From Gemmatimonadota bacterium (lineage in GTDB: Bacteria > ARS69), in the NCBI GenBank assembly GCA_021604925.1, contig BQJX01000197.1:1-5996 (forward strand): 5,996 nucleotides of DNA, read 5' to 3'. The notes beneath the pieces are model-generated. The model ran no database searches. It saw nothing but the letters and a program-made list of their open reading frames with translations, and had not been told where the DNA came from. Position 1 is the first letter of the stretch, and the number at the start of each line of letters is the position of its first letter. The position numbers and the translations under genes were made by a program. Below are positions 1 through 5,841 of the stretch, piece after piece.

Positions 1-367
1 TGCGCAGAATCCCCACCCCCAACCCGCTGAGGTTCGCGCAGAGTTGGTCCATCAGCGCGCGGCCCACGCCCCGCTGCTGGAACCCCGGATCCACGTCGAT
101 CGTGTCGAGCACGGCGGTGGGCTCCAGCGAGCCGAACTCCCCGTAGAACACTCGCGCCAACAGGAACCCCGCAAAGCACCCGTCCACTTCGGCGGCCAGC
201 GAGACCTTGATTCCGGTTTCCGCCAGGTTCTGCTGGAGCTTGACTCTGAAGTACTCCTCGCGGCGGCGGCCCGTGTTCTTCGCGTCCAGTGAGATCACCG
301 GACGGAGATCCTCCGCCTTGAGACCGCGAACCTCCACCTGACCTTCGGTTTCGAGAGTGCGTTCCAT
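1..367 (-). CDS. GNAT-family N-acetyltransferase, 3' end cut by window edge
   Basis: The first 122 codons of a GNAT-fold acetyltransferase are present; the C-terminus lies beyond base 1. Such enzymes move an acetyl group from acetyl-CoA to an amine of a small molecule or protein. The acetyl-CoA pyrophosphate-binding motif A is clear: beta-4 VLDTIDVDP (residues 86-94) runs into the loop QQRGVGRAL (97-105), which fits Q/R-x-x-G-x-G/A. The N-terminal part (VRGLKAEDL at 13-21) is the usual GNAT beta-1/alpha-1 region. The ATG at 367-365 is chosen because GGAGG (378-374) sits 6 bases upstream. It follows the SDR gene on the same strand after 42 bases, so co-transcription is likely. The substrate cannot be told from the sequence. 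Rhodopseudomonas palustris has a GNAT gene (badL) in its benzoate cluster, but orthology is not shown here. The family call is firm; the role is unknown. Confidence 0.88.
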   Translation of the reverse strand, partial: MERTLETEGQVEVRGLKAEDLRPVISLDAKNTGRRREEYFRVKLQQNLAETGIKVSLAAEVDGCFAGFLLARVFYGEFGSLEPTAVLDTIDVDPGFQQRGVGRALMDQLCANLSGLGVGILR

Positions 368-373
368 TCCTCT

Positions 374-378
374 CCTCC
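374..378 (-). promoter_or_regulatory. Shine-Dalgarno of the GNAT gene
   Basis: On the minus strand, GGAGG lies 6 bases before the ATG at 367, inside the purine-rich run ACGGAGGAGAGGA. It fixes the start of the acetyltransferase and shows that this gene has its own initiation site, unlike the overlapping genes upstream. The 42-base gap (368-409) holds this site plus one copy of a short duplication, and no recognisable promoter or terminator hairpin. Confidence 0.75.
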
Positions 379-397
379 GTTCCTCGGCCTCTCTTCG

Positions 398-421
398 TCA
401 GCCGATGATTCAGCCGATGAG
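398..421. repeat. 12-base tandem duplication over the SDR stop codon
   Basis: Two adjacent 12-base units, TCAGCCGATGAT (398-409) and TCAGCCGATGAG (410-421), match at 11 of 12 positions. Read on the minus strand, the unit at 410-421 encodes the last SDR codons Leu-Ile-Gly and the stop. The next unit reads Ile-Ile-Gly-stop in the same frame. The duplication therefore adds a second in-frame TGA 12 bases after the first. It looks like a replication-slippage duplication of the gene's 3' end. Confidence 0.85.
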
Positions 422-1180
422 TTGTCCCCCGTCGACGCGGAGCACTTGCCCCGTCATGTGACAGCTGGCGTCCGCGAGCAGGAACAGCACCACGCGCGCC
501 ACGTCGTCGGGCTGTCCCAACCTTCCCAACGCCGATTCCCCGACGGCGCGACGGCGCACTTCGCTCGGCAGTTCCTCGGTCATGCCGGTCGCGATCATTC
601 CGGGCGACACCACGTTGACGCGAATCCCGAACGCCCCCACCTCGCGGGCTGCCGTGCGGGCCAAGCCGATCAGGCCGGCCTTGCTCGCCGCGTAGTTGGC
701 CTGCCCGAACTTCCCGCGCTCGCCGTTGATGGACGAGACCAGCACGATGGATCCGCCGCCCGCCGCCCGAAGGCGCGGGATGCCGTCGTGCAGCACACGG
801 AACGCGGAGTCCAGATTCACGGAGAGCACCGAGTTCCAGTCCTCGGCCGTCATCTTCCAGAGAACGGCGTCCCGGGTGACTCCGGCGCAGTGCACCAGGG
901 CGTCGAGTCGCTCGTGCTGTTCGTCCAGCCTGGCAAAGGCCGCGTGGATGCTTTCGGCGTCGGCGAGGTCGCACGGCACGCTGTCGACTCCCGGACCGGA
1001 AGCGGCTCCCGGGAGATCCCAGGACACCACGCGGGCGCCCGCCTCCGCGAGTCGCGTGCACACGGCTCGACCGATCCCGCCACCGCCTCCGGTGACCACC
1101 GCCACGCGATCCCGGAGCGAGAGCAGCCCGGAGAGCGGTGCCGCCGCAGTTGCCGGCCCGTCGGCCGGGGCGGGCGTCAT
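410..1180 (-). CDS. Short-chain dehydrogenase/reductase (FabG-like), probably NAD-dependent hydroxyacyl-CoA dehydrogenase
   Basis: A complete 256-residue classical SDR that interconverts a hydroxyl and a ketone using a nicotinamide cofactor. The Rossmann motif TGGGGGIG is at 30-37. Asp55 ends beta-2 and favours NAD(H) over NADP(H), as in a catabolic dehydrogenase. CDL (70-72) is the adenine-ring contact. The catalytic tetrad is Asn122, Ser150, Tyr163 and Lys167 (YAASK at 163-167), with FabG-like spacing. The common NNAG motif reads HCAG (97-100). About 20 Ala/Pro-rich residues precede the fold. The ATG at 1180 is chosen because it overlaps the bcrD stop as ATGA; the Shine-Dalgarno is weak (GAAGA), so translation probably depends on coupling. 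From context it may oxidise a hydroxylated alicyclic CoA ester or a 3-hydroxyacyl-CoA made after ring reduction. Thauera uses a zinc-type alcohol dehydrogenase (Had) for the first such step, and Rhodopseudomonas has an SDR (BadH) for a related one. The family is certain; the substrate is inferred. Confidence 0.92.
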   Translation of the reverse strand: MTPAPADGPATAAAPLSGLLSLRDRVAVVTGGGGGIGRAVCTRLAEAGARVVSWDLPGAASGPGVDSVPCDLADAESIHAAFARLDEQHERLDALVHCAGVTRDAVLWKMTAEDWNSVLSVNLDSAFRVLHDGIPRLRAAGGGSIVLVSSINGERGKFGQANYAASKAGLIGLARTAAREVGAFGIRVNVVSPGMIATGMTEELPSEVRRRAVGESALGRLGQPDDVARVVLFLLADASCHMTGQVLRVDGGQLIG

Positions 1181-2049
1181 ACTGCAGTCTTCAACGACAG
1201 CGAGACTCCCTGGGTCGCCAGCTTGCGCACGCGAAAGGCGCCCCACAACGCCGCCCCCAGCGCCCCCGCCAGCACGGACTGCGGATGGGACCGCAGCTGG
1301 ATGGGCGTCTTCTGTTCGTCCGCGGACTCCTGGAGCGACCGCATGATGCCCACGTCGCGCGAGAGACCCCCGGTCACGAGCACCACGCCTCGCGCCTTGG
1401 CGGACGCCAGCAAGCGCAGGTAGCGCCCGGACATGGATTGGTGAATGCCCCGGATGATGTTCGGAGCCGAGATCCCGCGCGACACCATGTTGATGACGTC
1501 CGTTTCCGCCAGCACCGCACACACCGAAGAGCAGCGCTCGGGATCGTCGGACTGCAGCGACAGCGGGCCGATCTCGTCGATCGTGATCCCGAGGTAGCGG
1601 CAGATGTTCTCCAGGAACTGCCCCGAGCCGGAAGCGCACTGGCTGGTCATGCGATACCCGAGCACCTTGGCCGATTCGTCCATCACGACCGCCCGGGTAT
1701 GCAGCGCCCCGATGTCCACGATCGCGCGCGCCTCGGGATCCAGATAGAGGCCGCCCCGAGCGTGCGTGGTCATCCCGTAGAAGTGGCCGGTGTGCCACTC
1801 CAGCATGTCGCCCTCTCCGGTGGTGGCCACGTAGCTCACGTCCTCCCGGGTCCACCCCGCCTCCTGCAGGCAATCCTGGTAGAGGCCCTCCGCCACCTGG
1901 ATGGGATCCCGCCGGCCGATCCGCTCACTCTGTCCGGACACGAGCTGTGCGCGTTCGCCCTCGGTGTCCACCATCAGTGCCACCTTCACCGAGGAGGAAC
2001 CGACGTCCACGCCGGCCGTCTTGAGAGTCCGCGGTACGTCCTGGCTCAT
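1177..2049 (-). CDS. bcrD: Benzoyl-CoA reductase subunit D (ATPase/electron activator)
   Basis: A 290-residue ASKHA-fold ATPase (BadF/BadG/BcrA/BcrD family), complete. With BcrA it forms the module that accepts electrons from reduced ferredoxin, hydrolyses ATP and passes the electrons to BcrBC. Phosphate-1 motif GVDVGSSSVK is at 13-22 (Asp15), phosphate-2 motif VDIGALHTRAV at 111-121 (Asp112), and adenosine motif TGGLSRD at 226-232. Cys138 (in SQCASGSGQF) and Cys177 (in SVCAVLAETD) are the expected ligands of the [4Fe-4S] cluster bridging BcrA and BcrD. Their 39-residue spacing equals that in BcrA. The ends IGPLS and GALGAALWGAF are typical of the family. The start at 2049 overlaps the bcrA stop (ATGA) and has a strong AGGAGG 7 bases upstream. 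The N-terminus is some residues longer before the first Asp than is usual for this subunit, as I recall it. It is distinguished from 2-hydroxyacyl-CoA dehydratase activators by the partner genes. Confidence 0.95.
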   Translation of the reverse strand: MSQDVPRTLKTAGVDVGSSSVKVALMVDTEGERAQLVSGQSERIGRRDPIQVAEGLYQDCLQEAGWTREDVSYVATTGEGDMLEWHTGHFYGMTTHARGGLYLDPEARAIVDIGALHTRAVVMDESAKVLGYRMTSQCASGSGQFLENICRYLGITIDEIGPLSLQSDDPERCSSVCAVLAETDVINMVSRGISAPNIIRGIHQSMSGRYLRLLASAKARGVVLVTGGLSRDVGIMRSLQESADEQKTPIQLRSHPQSVLAGALGAALWGAFRVRKLATQGVSLSLKTAV

Positions 2050-3362
2050 TGCACCACCTCCTGGGCGCTCTTCTCCTGGTTCAGGAGCCCCCGGCGCGCG
2101 AACAGGGCCGCTCCGAGAGCGCCCGTGTAGATGCTGTCGGGCGAGATGTTGATCTTCATGTCACCGTAGTTGTCCTTCACCAGGCCGTGCAGCGCCTCGA
2201 CCGCCGCCGGATTCTTGGCAACGCCGCCGGTGAACGTGAACTCCGAGTCCACGCCTCCCGACCGCGCCAGCAGGGACATCGCCCGCAGGACGATTGCGCG
2301 GTGCAGGCCGGCCAGGATGTCCTCCCGATTCTCGCCGAGCGAGAGGCGCTCCCGGAGTTCGGCCCCGGCGAACACCGTGCACGTGGAGTTGATGCGGACC
2401 TTCCGCGTCGACTGACAGGCCAGCGGGCCCAGTTCCTGGACGCCCAGGTTCATCTCGTCGGCAATGTATCCGAGGTACCGGCCGCAGCCGGCGGCGCAGC
2501 GGTCGTTCATCTGGAACGAGGTCACGATCCCTTCGTCGTCGACCTGGATCGCCTTGGTGTCCTGCCCGCCGATGTCCAGTACCGTCCGCGTCCGCGGATA
2601 CATGGCATGGGCGCCCAGGCCGTGGCAGAGGATCTCCGAGCGGATCTGCTCCTTCGGAAACGGGAGCGTGGCGCGCCCGTACCCGGTGCCCACGCTGCCC
2701 ACCGCCTCCATCTCGGTGCCGGCCGCCGCGGTCACCGCCTGCACCAGGGCCGGATCCGAGCCGGGAATCGCCGCCAGCGCGGCCTTGGCGTAGGGAGCGA
2801 AACGGCCGGGATCGGGGGGCAGGTTCTCCACGCGGAGGATGGCCTTGTCGAAGAGCGCGACGAGACGGTTGAACCCGACCTTTCCCTTGCGGACGACCTC
2901 CTCGGCCATCGGATGGTAGCGACTGGCCAGCAGATCGCGGAAGAAGTCGCTGCGACGCGACGCGCCCGGCGCAAACAGCTCCGACGCCTCTCCCACCACC
3001 GCGGACATGACCTCGTCGAACGCCTCCCGGAACTCGGCCTCCGCGTTCTTCATCTCGGGGAGCACCCGCACCGCCTCCGTGAACGCCGCGAGATCACTCC
3101 GGTACTGCTGCTCGCGGAACCGGAGGCTCAGCAGCTCGAGCGCATCGGCCGCCTCGGTTTCGTCCAGGCCGGACTGGTCCAGGCCCTGCAGTACCAGATT
3201 GAAACGCGCATCGACCAGCGCCTCACTCAGCGCCACGTCGCAGGCCACCTTGTAGTTGCTCCGGCTGTTCGTGATGCCGCGACCGAGGATCCGCCCTTCC
3301 TCCCCGAGGATCACGGCCTTGGTCGTGGTGGATCCCAGGTCAATGCCGACACAGTATTTCAT
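2046..3362 (-). CDS. bcrA: Benzoyl-CoA reductase subunit A (ATPase/electron activator, long form)
   Basis: A complete 438-residue ASKHA-fold ATPase subunit and partner of BcrD. It couples ATP hydrolysis to low-potential electron transfer from ferredoxin to the catalytic BcrBC half, in the cytoplasm. Phosphate-1 motif GIDLGSTTTKAV is at 6-17 (Asp8), phosphate-2 motif DIGGQDTKAI at 263-272 (Asp263), and adenosine motif TGGVAKN at 378-384. Cys289 (in NDRCAAGCGRY) and Cys328 (in STCTVFAGAE) are the predicted ligands for the shared [4Fe-4S] cluster; Cys293 and Cys316 are nearby. The two Asp motifs are 255 residues apart, against 97 in BcrD. The extra stretch of about 158 residues marks the Thauera-type BcrA and separates it from the shorter Azoarcus-type and HgdC-type activators. 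The ATG at 3362 overlaps the bcrB stop (ATGA). There is no good Shine-Dalgarno, only a G-rich GGGGCGG, so translation is probably coupled to bcrB. Confidence 0.96.
   Translation of the reverse strand: MKYCVGIDLGSTTTKAVILGEEGRILGRGITNSRSNYKVACDVALSEALVDARFNLVLQGLDQSGLDETEAADALELLSLRFREQQYRSDLAAFTEAVRVLPEMKNAEAEFREAFDEVMSAVVGEASELFAPGASRRSDFFRDLLASRYHPMAEEVVRKGKVGFNRLVALFDKAILRVENLPPDPGRFAPYAKAALAAIPGSDPALVQAVTAAAGTEMEAVGSVGTGYGRATLPFPKEQIRSEILCHGLGAHAMYPRTRTVLDIGGQDTKAIQVDDEGIVTSFQMNDRCAAGCGRYLGYIADEMNLGVQELGPLACQSTRKVRINSTCTVFAGAELRERLSLGENREDILAGLHRAIVLRAMSLLARSGGVDSEFTFTGGVAKNPAAVEALHGLVKDNYGDMKINISPDSIYTGALGAALFARRGLLNQEKSAQEVVQ
2057..2062 (-). promoter_or_regulatory. Strong Shine-Dalgarno of bcrD
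   Basis: On the minus strand, AGGAGG lies 7 bases before the bcrD ATG at 2049, inside the last codons of bcrA. It is the best ribosome-binding site in the window. It supports the 2049 start and suggests that bcrD can be initiated independently as well as by the ATGA overlap. Confidence 0.75.
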
Positions 3363-4663
3363 ACGGCCGCCCCGGACCGCTTCTGCGCGATCATCTGGAA
3401 GTACGATTCCAACCGGTTCTTGATGTTCGAGTGGGAGAAGTAGCGCGGATCCACCAGGTCGCTTTCAATGAAGCCCGCCGGACGACCCGTGCGGCTCTCC
3501 ACCTCCCGCAGCATCATCAACTGGCCCGCACTGAACGAATTGCAACTCTTGATGGAGTTCACGAGAACTCCGTCCGCGTGATACTCCTTCACGTACCGGG
3601 TCAGCATGTCCACGCGGGACGGCAGGTTCAGGTTCGTGTAGCAACCCATGCAGTAGTCGGCCAGCGTCTCCAGCGGATGATCGGGGTCGTGCCGGAACCC
3701 GTTGTCGTACACGCCGCCCACCTTGGTGTAGGTGGAGGCCACGGCCACCGCGCCTTCATCCGCGAACATCTTCCAGAACGCCCGGAAGTCGGTCCAGTTG
3801 GGCGGACCCTCCACCACGATGCGGAACCGCTCCTCCCCCAGCTCCCCTTCCGGCGTGATCGGCCCCAGACCGCGCTCCACGCGCGTGGCCACTTCGTTCC
3901 TGAGAAGTCGATAGTAGTCCACCGCGTCCTCGGTGCCGCGAAACGCCGTGAAGATGGGACCGATGTAGTAGACGCCGCCGAAGTACGCATCGATGGGCGA
4001 GGGTCGATTCCTGGCGGACTCCAGAACCCACACGAGATCGTCTTCGGCCTTCGCGGACTCCGCCAGCATGCCGCGGAGGCGGTCCTCGTCGTACTTCTTG
4101 CCCGAAACCGCTTCCAGCTTCGGAATCACGTTCTCCCGCAGCTGCTTGACCACGTAGTCCCGCATGCTGTCCGTGACCATCCCGTCCGCCTGGTAGGGCA
4201 CATGCAGCATGGCGACCGGAGCGTCGTACTCCTGCTTGAGAATCTCGAACCACTTCATGAACGTGAAGCAGCCGGTGTACGAAAGCAGCAGCAGGTCCGG
4301 GTCAGGAAGCGGCTCGCCGGTGGGCCCCACGTTTCCCGCCTTCTTCATCCCCAGGTCGCACTTCACGTACGTGCAGACGTCCTCGGAGTGCCCCGCCTTC
4401 TCGGCCGCGGCGATGTAGTCCCGGGACTTCCCGCGCATTGCCGATTGCAACGCGTTGATCTCCGGCAGCACGGGCAGCAGGTCAAAACTCCGCACGAGTT
4501 CGGTGAGGTTTCCGGGCACGAACGTGTACACGTTCTTTTCGCCCGTCTCCCCCGCCCTGGCGAGGCGGCCGTAGTGATCCGCGAGCATCTGCTTCTGCCG
4601 GAGTTGGCTGTCGTCCTTGTGGGCCGGCGGCGCCTCCGTGGGCGTTCCCGGGAAACCCTTCAT
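3359..4663 (-). CDS. bcrB: Benzoyl-CoA reductase subunit B (catalytic half)
   Basis: A complete 434-residue member of the HgdB/BcrB/BcrC family. With BcrC it binds benzoyl-CoA and [4Fe-4S] clusters, and reduces the aromatic ring to cyclohexa-1,5-diene-1-carbonyl-CoA in the oxygen-sensitive reductase. Diagnostic stretches are FVPGNLTELV (48-57), VLPEINALQS (65-74), EDVCTYVKCDLG (94-105), SYTGCFTFMKWFE (128-140), YFGGVYYIGPIFTAFRG (227-243), VVEGPPNW (283-290), DYCMGCYTNLNLPSR (336-350) and SIKSCNSFSAGQ (370-381). Candidate cluster-ligand cysteines are 97, 102, 132, 338, 341 and 374; which ones bind iron cannot be decided by reading. The ATG at 4663 overlaps the bcrC stop (ATGA) and has GGAGG (4675-4671) 7 bases upstream, so the 36 extra in-frame residues further upstream are rejected. 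The length matches known BcrB/BadE. Confidence 0.96.
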   Translation of the reverse strand: MKGFPGTPTEAPPAHKDDSQLRQKQMLADHYGRLARAGETGEKNVYTFVPGNLTELVRSFDLLPVLPEINALQSAMRGKSRDYIAAAEKAGHSEDVCTYVKCDLGMKKAGNVGPTGEPLPDPDLLLLSYTGCFTFMKWFEILKQEYDAPVAMLHVPYQADGMVTDSMRDYVVKQLRENVIPKLEAVSGKKYDEDRLRGMLAESAKAEDDLVWVLESARNRPSPIDAYFGGVYYIGPIFTAFRGTEDAVDYYRLLRNEVATRVERGLGPITPEGELGEERFRIVVEGPPNWTDFRAFWKMFADEGAVAVASTYTKVGGVYDNGFRHDPDHPLETLADYCMGCYTNLNLPSRVDMLTRYVKEYHADGVLVNSIKSCNSFSAGQLMMLREVESRTGRPAGFIESDLVDPRYFSHSNIKNRLESYFQMIAQKRSGAAV

Positions 4664-5841
4664 ACGGCAACCTCCCCGCTCCAGAGTTTGATCGAATCCG
4701 AGAACGTGCCCGCCTGCTCGCGGATCACCTGGAACTGTCCGTTGTTCTCGGCGTACTTGAACGCGGTCCACGGAATCCCCGCCTTCTCGATGGCGGCCAC
4801 GGCCATGGGTTGGTCCAGCAACGCCGGATCACAGAAGCTCGGCGCACAGAAGAGCACCCCTTCGGCCCCGCTGGCAGCCACGCGATCGACGAGGTCCTGC
4901 CCCTTGGCGCGTTCGGCGATGTACCGGGTGGGGCTCTCGATGGAGTCCTCCAGGAACGCCATGACCAGATTCTGGAGAGGATCGCCCGTCGTCTCCACGT
5001 CGCGCACGATCCAGCGGTGCACCTGGACGAAATCGTCGTCCACGATGTAGCAGCCGGAGCGTTCCAGCGTCTTGATCAGGCCGAACGGAGGTTGTTCGCA
5101 GAACGACCCGGTAAGAAGGACCCGGGCCTGGTCCTTCGGGGTGCGGACCTGGTCCGCGCGGACCGCGTCGCGATACTCCACGAGTACCTGTTCGAACTCC
5201 TCCGGGGGAATCACCAGCCCCGCCCGCTGGATGAGATACAACTCGTGCGTGGGAACCTTCCACGGCTCCCTTTGTCGAAGTGCATAGAGCTCGCGCACGA
5301 TCGCGCGGTTCCGGTTGTGGAGCGTGATCGACTCCCGGAGCGCTTCGGCGTCGTACGGTCGAGCGCCCCGGGCGGTCAGTTCCCGCGCGAGTTCCTCCAG
5401 TTCGAACCTCCAGAACCGCCCGCCGATCTCCGGGTCGAAGTCCTGGGGAACGTCCAGATAGCGCACGAGCTTGTCCGGGAACTGCATCTTCCACATTCCG
5501 GAGAGGTTGCGGATCACGTCGCAGATCGCCGGGAAGAGCATCCCGTCCAGACAGTCGAGGGCGCCGTTCAGGCCCAGCTCGATCGTGCTCCGGGGAATGT
5601 GACAGATGTACGACTGGTAGTAGGCGTCTCCCCGAATGATCTCCAGTTCATCGCCGCCACCCAGGATCCCGACCGCAAGCACTCCCTGTGCGTGCAGCAG
5701 TTCGGTGGGGATGTAGATCGGCATGTACCCGACCGCCAGGCCGCCCGTCTCGTCCTTCCACTTCCGGACCGACCGGAACTCCAGATCGCGGAACAGCTGC
5801 TCCGCGCGTTGAACGACTTCGTCGATGCGCTCGGTGGTCAT
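4660..5841 (-). CDS. bcrC: Benzoyl-CoA reductase subunit C (catalytic half)
   Basis: A complete 393-residue HgdB/BcrB/BcrC-family protein and partner of BcrB in the substrate-reducing half of class I benzoyl-CoA reductase. Diagnostic stretches are AVGYMPIYIPTELLHA (36-51), GILGGGDELEIIRGDAYYQ (58-76), SYICHIPRSTIELGL (77-91), DGMLFPAICDVIRNLSG (99-115) and GSFCEQPPFGLIKTLE (245-260). A C-terminal region follows: DDDF (268-271), LFCAPSFCDPALLDQPM (330-346) and the tail FSDSIKLW (380-387). Cysteines at 80, 97, 107, 248, 264, 332 and 337 include the presumed [4Fe-4S] ligands. The ATG at 5841 overlaps the stop of the upstream crotonase gene (ATGA) and has GGAGG (5851-5847) 5 bases upstream. The in-frame extension to 5973 lies over the crotonase C-terminus in another frame and is rejected. 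It is the first of the four reductase genes, as in Thauera bcrCBAD and Rhodopseudomonas badDEFG. Confidence 0.96.
   Translation of the reverse strand: MTTERIDEVVQRAEQLFRDLEFRSVRKWKDETGGLAVGYMPIYIPTELLHAQGVLAVGILGGGDELEIIRGDAYYQSYICHIPRSTIELGLNGALDCLDGMLFPAICDVIRNLSGMWKMQFPDKLVRYLDVPQDFDPEIGGRFWRFELEELARELTARGARPYDAEALRESITLHNRNRAIVRELYALRQREPWKVPTHELYLIQRAGLVIPPEEFEQVLVEYRDAVRADQVRTPKDQARVLLTGSFCEQPPFGLIKTLERSGCYIVDDDFVQVHRWIVRDVETTGDPLQNLVMAFLEDSIESPTRYIAERAKGQDLVDRVAASGAEGVLFCAPSFCDPALLDQPMAVAAIEKAGIPWTAFKYAENNGQFQVIREQAGTFSDSIKLWSGEVAV

Noticed and set aside
44..292. Small plus-strand open frame opposite the GNAT gene
   Set aside because: It is an antisense shadow of a clear GNAT coding frame, without a ribosome-binding site or motif.
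368..409. Possible terminator between the SDR and GNAT genes
   Set aside because: The 42 bases hold a direct repeat and a Shine-Dalgarno, but no GC-rich inverted repeat followed by a T run on the minus strand.
410..1873. A 487-residue reading of the SDR with a long N-terminal extension
   Set aside because: The extra 231 residues come from reading bcrD in another frame and are Arg/Gly-rich with no domain. The ATG at 1180 with the ATGA overlap is the natural start.
2049..3443. 464-codon plus-strand open frame opposite bcrA
   Set aside because: The translation is rich in Arg/His/Leu/Val with no recognisable motif. It mirrors bcrA codon structure, as GC-rich third positions keep stops out of the antisense frame.
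3359..4771. A longer BcrB starting at 4771
   Set aside because: The 36 additional residues lie inside the bcrC coding region in another frame. The ATG at 4663 has GGAGG at good spacing and gives the family's normal length.
3431..5050. 539-codon plus-strand open frame opposite bcrB and part of bcrC
   Set aside because: It is an antisense shadow of two strongly supported genes. No family motif is visible, and it crosses a gene boundary on the other strand.
2046..5841. The four genes as a 2-hydroxyacyl-CoA dehydratase plus activator
   Set aside because: That system has one homodimeric activator and two dehydratase subunits. Here there are two different ATPase subunits, one with the long BcrA insertion, in the exact bcrCBAD order and with matching sequence signatures.
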